From: Ensifer adhaerens
GTDB taxonomy: Bacteria; Pseudomonadota; Alphaproteobacteria; Rhizobiales; Rhizobiaceae
Length of the DNA stretch: 64,000 nucleotides
Direction of reading: 5' to 3'
Assembly (NCBI RefSeq): GCF_001270265.1
Contig: NZ_LGAP01000001.1
Span: 124,001-188,000 of the forward strand
Shown: positions 19,067 to 27,199 of the stretch, in pieces
Layout of the letters: every line of letters starts with the position of its first letter
How positions within the stretch are numbered: the stretch's first letter is position 1
Made by a program: the position numbers and the translations under genes
Notes under the pieces: model-generated
Database searches by the model: none
What the model was told of the DNA's origin: nothing
Seen by the model: only the letters and a program-made list of their open reading frames with translations

Positions 19067-19909
19067 ATGCACCATCAAATCCGTCATGCCAGCCGCGACG
19101 AGCTCGATGCCATCATCGATTGGGCGGCCCGCGAAGGCTGGAACCCGGGGCTAGACGATGCGGCGGCATTCTGGGCGGCGGACTCGGAAGGGTACTGGGT
19201 GGCGGAGCGCGAGGACAAGCTGGCTGCCTCCATTTCGCTGGTGCGCTATGACGAGAACTATGCCTTTCTCGGTTTCTACATAACGGCACCGGATTTTCGC
19301 CGGCAGGGCATCGGCAGCCAGATGTGGCAGCAGGCTTTGGCGGCAGCCGGACAACGCATCGTCGGTCTCGATGGCGTCGTTGCCGAGCAGGAGAACTACC
19401 GCCGGTCCGGCTTTGTCCTCGCCCACGCCAATATTCGCTATGGAGGCATCATCGACGTGGTCGAACCTCCGGGCACGGACCTGGTGGAGGTCGCGCCCGT
19501 CCACATGCCGATGCTGATCGACTACGACCGCGTCTTCATGCCAGCCCGGCGCGACGCCTTTCTCACCGAATGGCTGAGGCAGGGCCGGACGCGTCGAAGC
19601 ATTGTGTTGCTTCGGGACGGCGCGATTGCCGGCTATGGCACGCTGCGCGCCTGCCGGCAGGGCTACAGGATCGGCCCGCTCTTTTCCGAAAGCGAGACGA
19701 CCGCCGACCTGGTGTTTCGCAAGCTGGCCGCGACGGTGAAGGGGGAGGAAGTTTATCTCGACATTCCCGAGCCGAATGTCTCGGCGCGGGCACTGTGCGA
19801 GCGCTACAACATGAAGCCGGTTTTCGAAACGGCGCGGATGTATCGCGGCATCGCGCCCGATCTGCCGCTTGCCCGGATCTACGGCATCACCACGTTCGAA
19901 CTCGGCTGA
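19067..19909 (+). CDS. GNAT-family N-acetyltransferase with YitH-type C-terminal domain
   Basis: The 280-residue protein has a complete N-terminal GNAT fold, with the acetyl-CoA loop RRQGIG at residues 78-83 after the strand YAFLGFYIT. A second alpha/beta domain (from about residue 145) contains GYGTLRACRQGYRIGPLF and YLDIPEPN, a pattern known from two-domain YitH-like acetyltransferases. The substrate is unknown. ATG 19067 follows GAGGAGAG; the frame open from 18932 is not supported as coding. It is a single gene, convergent with the ABC-F gene. Confidence 0.85.
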   Translation: MHHQIRHASRDELDAIIDWAAREGWNPGLDDAAAFWAADSEGYWVAEREDKLAASISLVRYDENYAFLGFYITAPDFRRQGIGSQMWQQALAAAGQRIVGLDGVVAEQENYRRSGFVLAHANIRYGGIIDVVEPPGTDLVEVAPVHMPMLIDYDRVFMPARRDAFLTEWLRQGRTRRSIVLLRDGAIAGYGTLRACRQGYRIGPLFSESETTADLVFRKLAATVKGEEVYLDIPEPNVSARALCERYNMKPVFETARMYRGIAPDLPLARIYGITTFELG

Positions 19910-19951
19910 CCGGCGATCACCCGTCGGAAAGGCCAGTTCGAAAGCGTGGCA

Positions 19952-21841
19952 TCAACTGGCCATCGCGTCTTCGTATTCGGCCGAGAGCTCAAGCCATTGT
20001 TCCTCGGCATGCGCAAGCTTTTCGACTGCGTCGGAGCGCTCCTTGGCCTTATGTGCGGCTTTCGCCGGCGACTTTTCGTAGAGCGCGGGGTCGGCGAGTT
20101 CAGTGTCGAGCGCCTGAATCACTTTCTCCAGTTTTCCTGTCAGCGATTCGATTTCGTTGATCTTTTTCCTCAACGGGGCAAGCGACGCGCGCTTGTCCGC
20201 ATTGGCCTTGCGCTGGTCCGCCTTGGACAGGGAGTCGTCCGCTCCGTTAACCTTCGGCTTGTCTTCCTTCGCCTTCGGGCCGCCAACGATCAGGCTTCGA
20301 TAGTCTTCCAGGTCGCCATCGTAGCTTGTCACCGTTCCGTCCCGCACGAGCCACAGCCGGTCGGCAGTGGCCTCGATCAGGTGGCGGTCGTGCGAAATCA
20401 GGATCACGGCACCGGAATAGTCGTTGAGCGCGGTGATCAACGCATTGCGGCTGTCGATATCCAAATGGTTGGTCGGCTCGTCGAGGATCAGGAGGTTGGG
20501 TGCGTCAAAGGCAGCAAGCCCCATCAGCAGGCGCGCCTTTTCGCCGCCCGAGAGGTCCTTGGCGGGCGTCTCCATCTTCTCGGTCGCCAGCCCCATCTGC
20601 GCCACGCGGGCGCGCACCTTGGCTTCCGGCGCTTCCGGCATCCGGCGACGCACGTGCTCGACGGCGCTTTGCGTCGGGATCAGATCGTCCAGCTGGTGCT
20701 GGGCGAAGAAACCGACCTTGAGGTTCGGCGCGATCTTCAGTTCGCCGGATTCAGGCGCAAGCCGCCCGGAGATGAACTTGGCGAAAGTCGACTTGCCGTT
20801 GCCGTTTGACCCGAGCAGGGCGATGCGATCGTCGGTGTCGATCCGGAGATTCAGGCGCTTGAGGATCGGTTTGCCGGGCTCGTATCCGACGGTGCCGCCG
20901 GTGGCGGCGATGATCGGCGACGCGGCTTCCTTCTCCGGGTCGGGGAAGGAAAAGCCCTGGACGTGATCCTCGATCACCGCCGCGATCGTGCCCATACGCT
21001 CCAGCGCCTTCACGCGGCTCTGCGCCTGGCGGGCCTTGGTGGCCTTGGCCTTGAAGCGGTCGATGAAGCTCTGAAGGTGCTTGCGTGCGGCGTCGTTCTT
21101 GGCCTTCGCCTTCATCTGCAGCTCGTCGGCTTCCGCCTTCTGCCGCTCGAACTGGTCGTAGGGCCCGCGATAGAAGGTGAGCTTCTTCTGGTCGAGATGC
21201 ACGATGGCATTGACCGCCGTGTTCAACAGGTCACGGTCGTGGCTGATGATGATGACGGTGTGCGGATAGCGGCGAATGTAATCCTCGAGCCACAGCGTGC
21301 CTTCAAGATCGAGATAGTTGGTCGGCTCGTCGAGCAGCAGCAGGTCCGGCTCGGAAAAGAGTACGCCTGCGAGCGCCACCCGCATCCGCCAACCGCCGGA
21401 GAAGGAAGAGGCCGGGCGCAGCTGTGCTTCGTGATCGAAGCCGAGACCGGCGAGAATGCTCGCGGCACGCGCTTCCGCCGAGTGGGCGCCGATATCGGCA
21501 AGCCGCATCTGAATCTCGGCAATGCGGTGCGGATCGGTCGCGGTCTCCGCTTCAGCGACCAGCGCCGTGCGCTCCTTGTCAGCCTTCAGCACGATCTCGA
21601 TCAGCGGCTCCTCGGTGCCGGGCGCTTCCTGGGCGACCTGGCCGATCCGCGCGTTCTTGGGCAGCGAAATCGTACCGGCTTCCGAAGCGAACTCACCGGT
21701 AATGATGCGGAACAGCGTCGATTTGCCGGCGCCGTTTCGTCCCACAAGCCCGGCCTTCGTGCCTGACGGCAGCGTCACGGATGCGTTTTCGATGAGGAGA
21801 CGGCCCGCGATGCGGGCGGAAAGGCCGGAAATCTGGATCAT
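19952..21841 (-). CDS. ABC-F family ATPase (Uup/EttA-like)
   Basis: The 629-residue protein has two ABC domains and no transmembrane segments. Domain 1 has Walker A GRNGAGKST near residue 35, signature FSGGW and Walker B LLLLDEPTNYLD. Domain 2 has GSNGNGKST near 345, LSGGEKARL and LLILDEPTNHLD. Between them lies a charged linker (KAKATKARQAQSRVKALERM), and the C terminus is a Lys/Glu-rich coiled coil (from about 540), which in Uup binds nucleic acid. ABC-F proteins act on ribosomes rather than transport. The gene stands alone. Confidence 0.93.
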   Translation of the reverse strand: MIQISGLSARIAGRLLIENASVTLPSGTKAGLVGRNGAGKSTLFRIITGEFASEAGTISLPKNARIGQVAQEAPGTEEPLIEIVLKADKERTALVAEAETATDPHRIAEIQMRLADIGAHSAEARAASILAGLGFDHEAQLRPASSFSGGWRMRVALAGVLFSEPDLLLLDEPTNYLDLEGTLWLEDYIRRYPHTVIIISHDRDLLNTAVNAIVHLDQKKLTFYRGPYDQFERQKAEADELQMKAKAKNDAARKHLQSFIDRFKAKATKARQAQSRVKALERMGTIAAVIEDHVQGFSFPDPEKEAASPIIAATGGTVGYEPGKPILKRLNLRIDTDDRIALLGSNGNGKSTFAKFISGRLAPESGELKIAPNLKVGFFAQHQLDDLIPTQSAVEHVRRRMPEAPEAKVRARVAQMGLATEKMETPAKDLSGGEKARLLMGLAAFDAPNLLILDEPTNHLDIDSRNALITALNDYSGAVILISHDRHLIEATADRLWLVRDGTVTSYDGDLEDYRSLIVGGPKAKEDKPKVNGADDSLSKADQRKANADKRASLAPLRKKINEIESLTGKLEKVIQALDTELADPALYEKSPAKAAHKAKERSDAVEKLAHAEEQWLELSAEYEDAMAS

Positions 21842-22166
21842 TGCGGCCTTTTGCCCGGACTCAGGCCGGAAGGCAAGAGCTGCGTGGCGACTGCTATTTC
21901 GGCCAAGCGCGTGGAGGTCTGGTTCGTGGTTTTCAAGGGGCCATTGTTATCAATTCATGAACAACGCGTTCCGACAATCGATACTACACATCCTCATCGT
22001 GAGGGACCATCTGTTTAAGCGAAGGGCAGCGAAAGGCTCTTCCGGCCGCCTCGATCGACTGAACGCCATCGGCAAGGCCACCGCGTTCCAGAAAAGACCG
22101 ATCCGGCCAGACGTAGTTTTGATGAAACCCTCGTTCAAGCGAACGAGCCTCCCAGGAGCAAAGACG
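21842..22166. other. Intergenic region upstream of the small secreted protein genes
   Basis: This 325-bp gap lies between the divergent ABC-F gene and the first small secreted protein. Short frames on both strands (for example 21950-22186 minus) have no family features and no convincing ribosome binding site. I assume it holds promoters for both flanking units, but I could not place -35/-10 elements with confidence. Confidence 0.4.
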
Positions 22167-22454
22167 ATGAAATCCACGATCCACACCGCACTCGCCGCAG
22201 CCCTCGTTGCAACTGCCGTTCTCGGCGGCGCCTCCGCGGCATTTGCTGGCGGCAGCTATTACGAAGGCATCAGCCCGACGCCGCTCTTTACCGAACGCGC
22301 TCCCAAGGCGGCCGGTAGCTCCACCCTGAATATCCGCGGCTCGGAAGCCGGGTACGTCGACCGCACCTCCACCGGTTCGGTCAACAATTACGACGCCAGC
22401 CCGCGGGTTGTTCAGGGTGGCGAAGGCGAATACTACCAGGGCATCTCCCGCTAA
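22167..22454 (+). CDS. Small secreted protein with GGSYYEGIS motif (paralogue 1)
   Basis: This 95-residue protein has a clear signal peptide (MKSTIHTALAAALVATAVLG, cleavage near AFA/GG). The mature part begins GGSYYEGISPTPLFTERAP and ends GEYYQGISR, so a YY-x-GIS element occurs at both ends. No enzymatic domain is visible. It is followed 69 bp later by a paralogue with the same N-terminal mature motif. ATG 22167 is preceded by CAGGAG. I recognise no named family; small proteins of this look occur in Rhizobiaceae. The role is unknown; location is probably periplasmic or extracellular. Confidence 0.8.
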   Translation: MKSTIHTALAAALVATAVLGGASAAFAGGSYYEGISPTPLFTERAPKAAGSSTLNIRGSEAGYVDRTSTGSVNNYDASPRVVQGGEGEYYQGISR

Positions 22455-22523
22455 GGCGCATTCCGTCGCCGGTCATGGGGCCACCAGCCCCGTGACATTT
22501 CATCCCGATCAAGGAAGAGACCT

Positions 22524-22802
22524 ATGAACAAGTCCATCGCAACGCTTCTCGTTGCAGCGGCGACGTTGGCCGGCACATCTGCCGCATTTGCCGGCGGCAG
22601 CTACTATGAAGGCGTCAGCTCGACGCCGCTTTTCACCGGCCGTGCTGCAGCTTCGGCAGGTGCCGGCGCATCGGCAAGCACGATCGACGGTGGTGATTAC
22701 TACGCCGGTATCGAGAACAAGTCGGTCGACGGTACGGCGACAGGCGCGATTGCCAGCGGCCGCGCAAAGGCCTTCGGCAAGGCCAGCCAGGACAGTCAGT
22801 AA
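22524..22802 (+). CDS. Small secreted protein with GGSYYEGVS motif (paralogue 2)
   Basis: This 92-residue protein has a signal peptide (MNKSIATLLVAAATLAGTSA, cleavage near AFA/GG). The mature N terminus GGSYYEGVSSTPLFTGRA is nearly that of the upstream paralogue, and GGDYYAGIENKS repeats the YY-x-GI element in the middle. The Ala/Gly/Ser-rich remainder looks unstructured. AGGAAGAG precedes the ATG. The two genes look like a tandem duplication, and the terminator after this gene suggests one transcript. Function unknown. Confidence 0.8.
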   Translation: MNKSIATLLVAAATLAGTSAAFAGGSYYEGVSSTPLFTGRAAASAGAGASASTIDGGDYYAGIENKSVDGTATGAIASGRAKAFGKASQDSQ

Positions 22803-22826
22803 CCCACGCCAAACGGACGACCAAAC

Positions 22827-22864
22827 AACCCGGTCCCGCCAAGCGGGGCCGGGTTATCTCGTTT
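22827..22864 (+). terminator. Terminator after the small secreted protein pair
   Basis: Arms AACCCGG-T-CCCGC and GCGGG-G-CCGGGTT (22827-22839 and 22843-22855) pair over 13 positions with one G-U, loop CAA, followed by ATCTCGTTTT. It separates the pair from the MarR gene. Confidence 0.75.
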
Positions 22865-22890
22865 TGGCGTTGCCAATGAGGTGATTTGCC

Positions 22891-23361
22891 ATGACAGAAA
22901 AAATTCAAGTCGCGGAGCGGCTTTTTGAGCTTTATCACCGCGTCCATCGCCTGGTGAACGCGTCCATGAGTGAAGAAGGCGTCTCGCTCGCGCGCAGCAA
23001 GTTCCTGTTCTATCTCAGCGAACTCGGGCCCTGTCGTTGCGCGGACATCGCTTCGGCACTCAGCTTTGCCCCGCGAACCGTAACCGAGGCGATTGACGGG
23101 CTGGAACGGGACGGGATGGTCATCCGCGAGCCGGACCCCGAGGACCGGCGGGCGAAGATCATTTCGATTACCGATCTTGGACGGGCCGGTCTCGAAGCGG
23201 CCCTCCAGCCACGTCGCCAGGTGATCGAGGAGCTTTTCTCGGCTCTTGATGATGGTGAGCGCACGGATCTTTATCGTCTGCTCGGTCGGCTCGGCGAGAA
23301 GGCTTGCGAAATCGGCGCTAGCCGGATGGCCGTGCATGAACGGCAGTCAGAGGCCGCGTAG
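22891..23361 (+). CDS. MarR-family transcriptional regulator
   Basis: The 156-residue protein has the MarR winged-helix fold: ARSKFLFYLSELGPCRCADI, the recognition helix region FAPRTVTEAIDGLERDGMV near residues 58-76, and the wing REPDPEDRRAKIISITDLGR with the conserved D-x-R-R. MarR proteins act as dimers and usually repress a neighbouring gene until a small phenolic or oxidant signal binds. The nearest candidate targets are the two small secreted proteins upstream or its own gene. The ligand is unknown. An intergenic mosaic repeat follows. Confidence 0.9.
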   Translation: MTEKIQVAERLFELYHRVHRLVNASMSEEGVSLARSKFLFYLSELGPCRCADIASALSFAPRTVTEAIDGLERDGMVIREPDPEDRRAKIISITDLGRAGLEAALQPRRQVIEELFSALDDGERTDLYRLLGRLGEKACEIGASRMAVHERQSEAA

Positions 23362-23377
23362 GGAAAGCCGCACGCGA

Positions 23378-23482
23378 TTACAGCGCCGCGCGTCAAATAT
23401 GACGCGCTAAGGACGCTGTAACACTTTAAACTTGCTGCATAATTTTATCCTTAAATCGGATCCGATTTAAGGAATTATGCAG
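23378..23482 (+). repeat. Palindromic mosaic element, copy A
   Basis: Nested palindromes are visible: TTACAGCG / CGCTGTAA (23378-23385, 23414-23421) around GCGCGTCA / TGACGCGC (23388-23395, 23400-23407), then CTGCATAATT / AATTATGCAG around a perfect 24-bp palindrome at 23449-23472. The same element, reverse-complemented and with about 80% identity by eye, lies at 32584-32688. This fits the rhizobial intergenic mosaic (RIME-like) repeats; the name is from memory. Confidence 0.8.
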
Positions 23483-23488
23483 TAGGCA

Positions 23489-23587
23489 TATCGCGCAAAA
23501 GTGTGCAGCGGTTTTGCGATTACGACATGCGCAAAAAAGAGCTTAAAGCGCAGCAAGCGAATCCTAGAGATTGCGACGCGCTTTAAG
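23489..23587 (+). repeat. Second repeat module next to copy A
   Basis: Directly after copy A comes a different module running from GCGCAAAAGTGTGCAGCGG to GACGCGCTTTAAG. It has perfect 10-bp outer arms CTTAAAGCGC (23542-23551) and GCGCTTTAAG (23578-23587). The right arm contains the stop codon TAA of the leftward GGDEF-like gene (23583-23585). I believe this module recurs in rhizobial genomes; no other copy occurs in this window. Confidence 0.6.
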
Positions 23588-24218
23588 CAGCGTGCGGCGC
23601 ATAGATCTTTGCCCGGTTGCCGCCAAGCTCTGCCGAATAGGCAAGTATACCTGACCGAGAGCCCGCGCGAGCGGCCGCAAGCGCCAGCTCGGCCTGCTGC
23701 ATGAAATCGGTGGGCGTCGCCGTCGGCTGTGCTATCGCGATGCCGGCCGAGAGCGAAAGCGTTTCGGTGGTGAAGGCACGGCTGGGCAGGGCGACGCGCA
23801 ACGCCTCCACCGATTGCCGAATGCGCTGCGCAATCGCTTCAGCGTTTTCCTGAGTGACATCGCTGCAGAGGAACGCGAATTCCTGGCCGCCGACGCGTGC
23901 GACGAAGTCGCTCTTCTTGATCGACTCGCGAAACAGCGTCGAAAGCTTGCCGAGCGCCTTTTCCGCGGTGGCGGCGCCGTGCTGCTCGGCGATACCGCGC
24001 AATCCCTCGACCGACACAACAAGCAGGGCGACCGGCTCTGCTTTGCCTTCGGCTTCAAGCAGTGTTTTTAAACGTGCCGTCAGAGCCAGGCGATTTGGCA
24101 GGCCGGTGGCGGGGTCTCTCGTCAGCGGTTTGCGGCTTTCGGCGAACTCGCCTTCCAGCGCCGCGAAGCGCTCGGCGCTTGCCTGCAAAGCCGTTTGAAA
24201 TGCCTGTTCCTCATTCAT
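23583..24218 (-). CDS. Degenerate GGDEF-domain protein
   Basis: From ATG 24218 the protein is 211 residues: a short coiled-coil-like head (residues 1-30), DPATGLPNR at 35-43, then a GGDEF fold. The catalytic loop reads GGQEF (110-114) instead of GG(D/E)EF, the first metal-binding Asp is replaced in LLVVSVEGL (66-73), and the inhibitory RxxD site is KKSD (101-104). Diguanylate cyclase activity is therefore unlikely; it may bind nucleotide or act by protein contact. The same frame stays open and coding-like upstream to 24464, so the true N terminus may be longer (see the entry at 24219-24473). Its stop codon lies inside an intergenic repeat arm. Confidence 0.7.
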   Translation of the reverse strand: MNEEQAFQTALQASAERFAALEGEFAESRKPLTRDPATGLPNRLALTARLKTLLEAEGKAEPVALLVVSVEGLRGIAEQHGAATAEKALGKLSTLFRESIKKSDFVARVGGQEFAFLCSDVTQENAEAIAQRIRQSVEALRVALPSRAFTTETLSLSAGIAIAQPTATPTDFMQQAELALAAARAGSRSGILAYSAELGGNRAKIYAPHAA

Positions 24219-24473
24219 CAGCAGGCCGGCCGCGTCCCGCAGCCTTGCTGCGTCATCGGCGAACTCCGAGATCGCGGCAACCGGGTCGGCGGCCAGGCGG
24301 TCCTTGAAGCGGTCAAGCTGGCTTCTGAAGGCATGTTTTTGCGCCAGGCTGTGCCTCAGCTGCAGAGCGAGCTCGCCGAGCGCGTCCTGCGCCGCCGCCC
24401 TTGCTCTGTCGGGGAGGGGAAAGCGGTGCAGCCGGTCGGAGCAGGAGCGTTGAAAGCTGCTATTTTAATTCAT
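24219..24473 (-). pseudogene. Upstream coding-like extension of the GGDEF gene with an in-frame stop at codon 3
   Basis: Upstream of ATG 24218 the same frame continues without a stop for 82 codons and reads like protein (for example DALGELALQLRHSLAQ and SEFADDAARLRDAAGLL, both amphipathic helices). No ATG, GTG or TTG occurs in this stretch. The only in-frame ATG is at 24473, and it reads ATG-AAT-TAA before the open frame resumes. Either a point mutation created a stop at codon 3 of a longer gene, or a rare start such as CTG is used. Translation could restart at 24218. Confidence 0.5.
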
Positions 24474-24538
24474 GTTTATAGTTGACGCAGCTTGTCAGGA
24501 ATTATATGCCGCCTTGCTAAATTGGGAGGGAGGCTCGA

Positions 24539-27199
24539 ATGCAATGCGACGGTTTGACCATGCCCCCTTCCTTCATTGCGGATCTGGCGGCGTGGGGCGA
24601 GCGTCCCGCTCTGGTTCTTCCCGGCCAGCGTCTCGTGACCTATCGCGAACTGCATGAAAGGGTCGATCGTCAGGCGGCACTTTTTCCGCGCAGCCGCGCG
24701 CTGGTAACGCTCGAGCCCGAGCTTTCCGAACATGCAATCATTGCCTATCTTGCGGCACTGAAGGCCGGACATGTGGTTGCCATGCAGGCGCCGCGCGGCG
24801 CCGGTGCCGTGGCCTGGACCGACATGTTCGAGCCGGACTGTGCCTATCGCCGGATGGACGGCCGCTGGCGAACGGAACATCTGGCGTGCAGCGATAAACC
24901 GCTGCATCCGGACCTTGGCCTGTTGCTGTCGACCTCCGGCAGCACTGGTTGCGGCAAGGCGGTGCGGCTTTCCACCACCAACATTTCGGCGAACGCCCGC
25001 TCGATTGCCGCGTATCTGGAGCTCGGCGCCGACGATTGCGCCTGCCTGATCCTGCCGCTTCATTACTCCTACGGCCTTTCGGTGCTGAATGCCCATCTGA
25101 GCGTCGGCGCCAGACTTTATATCCCCAACGGCTCCATCCTTGACCCCGGGTTCCTTGACGGTCTCGCCGCCAGCGGCTGCACCAATCTTTCCGGTGTGCC
25201 CTATTCCTATGAGCTCCTGGAAAAGGTCGGGTTTCGCAATCGCGCGTTCCCGCAACTGCGCTTCATGACGGTTGCCGGCGGACGTCTGGCGCCGGAGCGC
25301 GTTCGTGTCTATGACGAGCATCTTCGCGCCCGGGGCGCTTCCTTTTTCGTCATGTACGGCCAGACCGAAGCGACGGCCCGCATCGCCTATGTGCCGCCGG
25401 CTCGGCTCGAGGGCAACGAAGACCGGATCGGCATCGCCATTCCCGGAGGCGCGTTGTCGCTCGAGGACGAGCAGGGGCGAGCGGTTGCCGGTGCCGGTGT
25501 CGTCGGCGAACTCGTCTATCGCGGCCCCAATGTGATGATGGGCTATGCCTCGTCGCGGCAGGACCTGGCTCGGGGGGCAGACCTTACGGAACTGCGTACG
25601 GGCGACCTGGCGGTCCGCGAAGCCGATGGTCTTTTCCGCGTCGTCGGGCGCATGAAACGCATGTCCAAGATCGCTGGCCTGCGCATCGGCCACGATGCCC
25701 TTGAGCAGGCTTTGGAGCAACGTGGTCTGGTGGCGGCGATCGTCGGCGATGACGACGGGCTGCATGCCTTTTTTCAGGGGGAGGGCCGACCCGAGGATGT
25801 CCGCCGCCTGCTTGTTGCTGCGAGCGGCCTGACACTTGCCCATATCAGGGCCACGGGCGTGCCGGAAATCCCGAGATTGCCGTCAGGCAAAGTCGATTAC
25901 AGCGCGCTGAATCTTGCAGCAAAGCAGGAGATCGCCGCCGACGGCGGCGATCGTGAAGGCATCGAAAGCCTTTTCCGACAGGTGTTCTATCCCGCACGGG
26001 TGAAGCCCGAGGATAGTTTCCTCTCGCTCGGCGGTGATTCGTTGCGTTTCGTGCAGCTCTCGATCGGTCTCGAAACGGCGCTCGGGCAAGCGCCGGAGAT
26101 GTGGGAGGCCATGCCGATCGCAACGCTTGCGGCGCTGGAAAAGCGGGAAGCGACGACGACACGGATCGGAATGGACCTCATCATCCGTGCCTTGGCGATA
26201 CTGCTCGTCGTTCTTCATCATGAGACCCTTTGGCCGCTGCCGGGCGGGTCGGCTGCCATGGTCATCCTTGCCGGTTTCAGCCTCGCCCGGTTCCAGATGG
26301 GACAGCTTCTGGCCGGTGACGGCTTTGCTATTTTGCGACCGCTCACGCAGATCCTCGTGCCCTATTATCTCATCGTCGGCGCCTATGCTGCGGTTTGGGG
26401 CGAGGTCCCCTGGGCCTCCGTCTTCCTTGTCGGCAATTTCGGGTTTGCCGATCCGGAGACCCACGGCATGGTGCCCTATCTCTATTGGTTCATCGAAGCC
26501 TATTGCCAGATGATGCTGGTCTTCGTGTCTCTGTTCGCGATCCCGCGCTTCCGGCGGTTTGCGGCTCGACACCCCTTTGCGACGGGTATGCTGCTGCTCG
26601 GCGTGGCGCTGGTCGCCCGGCTGGCGCTGCCGATGCTTTGGCCGATGGGCAACCGACAGATCTTCACCTTGCCCTGGATCTTCTATCTCGCGGTGATCGG
26701 GTGGTGCGCGGCGATCGCCGAGACCCATCTGCAGCGATTGTTGCTGGTGGCAGCGGGAACAGGCGCTTTCCTGTTTTTCGGCCTCTACGAGGGCGTGTGG
26801 ATCGGCACGAAGATCAAGTATCTGCTGTTGATCGCGGTGCTCGTCGCTCTGGTCTACGCGCCGCGCATCAGCGTTCCACGATGGACGGCACAAGCCGTGC
26901 TGCCGCTATCGGCCGCCGGTTTTCATATCTACATCCTGCACCGGTTCGTGCCGGAACTGCTGATCGCTCCGTTGCAGGCGCATCTTCCAACCGTGCTCTT
27001 CTCCACTGTGTCGATCGTAGGCGGCCTCGCGCTCGGGCTCGCTGCCTGGCTCTTGCAGCGCCAGCTGCTCAAAATTGCTGCGGGAAGGCAGGCCTGGCAA
27101 CCGCTCGATCGTCTTCGGCCGATCGCCATATGGGCTGTTCTAGCTCGCCCACTTCTCGCCTTCGGCCCACAGAAAGAACGCGAGATCCAGCACAATTGA
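24539..27199 (+). CDS. Trimodular AMP-ligase / acyl-carrier / membrane acyltransferase-like fusion protein
   Basis: This 886-residue protein has three parts. Residues 1-460 form an acyl-adenylating domain: TSGSTGCGK (132-140), YGQTEA (273-278), TGD (354-356), and the catalytic Lys451 in PSGKVDY. Residues 470-535 form a carrier domain with the phosphopantetheine Ser501 in LGGDSL. From 540 onward come about ten hydrophobic segments, beginning with R550-x10-H561, the Arg/His spacing of acyltransferase-3 (OafA-like) proteins. The order suggests that a carboxylic acid is activated, loaded on the carrier and moved to an acceptor at or across the membrane, as DltA/C/B do with D-alanine in separate proteins. 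Acid and acceptor are unknown. GGAGGGAGG lies five bases before the ATG. Its 3' end overlaps the convergent dinB-like gene by 60 bp. Confidence 0.85.
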   Translation: MQCDGLTMPPSFIADLAAWGERPALVLPGQRLVTYRELHERVDRQAALFPRSRALVTLEPELSEHAIIAYLAALKAGHVVAMQAPRGAGAVAWTDMFEPDCAYRRMDGRWRTEHLACSDKPLHPDLGLLLSTSGSTGCGKAVRLSTTNISANARSIAAYLELGADDCACLILPLHYSYGLSVLNAHLSVGARLYIPNGSILDPGFLDGLAASGCTNLSGVPYSYELLEKVGFRNRAFPQLRFMTVAGGRLAPERVRVYDEHLRARGASFFVMYGQTEATARIAYVPPARLEGNEDRIGIAIPGGALSLEDEQGRAVAGAGVVGELVYRGPNVMMGYASSRQDLARGADLTELRTGDLAVREADGLFRVVGRMKRMSKIAGLRIGHDALEQALEQRGLVAAIVGDDDGLHAFFQGEGRPEDVRRLLVAASGLTLAHIRATGVPEIPRLPSGKVDYSALNLAAKQEIAADGGDREGIESLFRQVFYPARVKPEDSFLSLGGDSLRFVQLSIGLETALGQAPEMWEAMPIATLAALEKREATTTRIGMDLIIRALAILLVVLHHETLWPLPGGSAAMVILAGFSLARFQMGQLLAGDGFAILRPLTQILVPYYLIVGAYAAVWGEVPWASVFLVGNFGFADPETHGMVPYLYWFIEAYCQMMLVFVSLFAIPRFRRFAARHPFATGMLLLGVALVARLALPMLWPMGNRQIFTLPWIFYLAVIGWCAAIAETHLQRLLLVAAGTGAFLFFGLYEGVWIGTKIKYLLLIAVLVALVYAPRISVPRWTAQAVLPLSAAGFHIYILHRFVPELLIAPLQAHLPTVLFSTVSIVGGLALGLAAWLLQRQLLKIAAGRQAWQPLDRLRPIAIWAVLARPLLAFGPQKEREIQHN

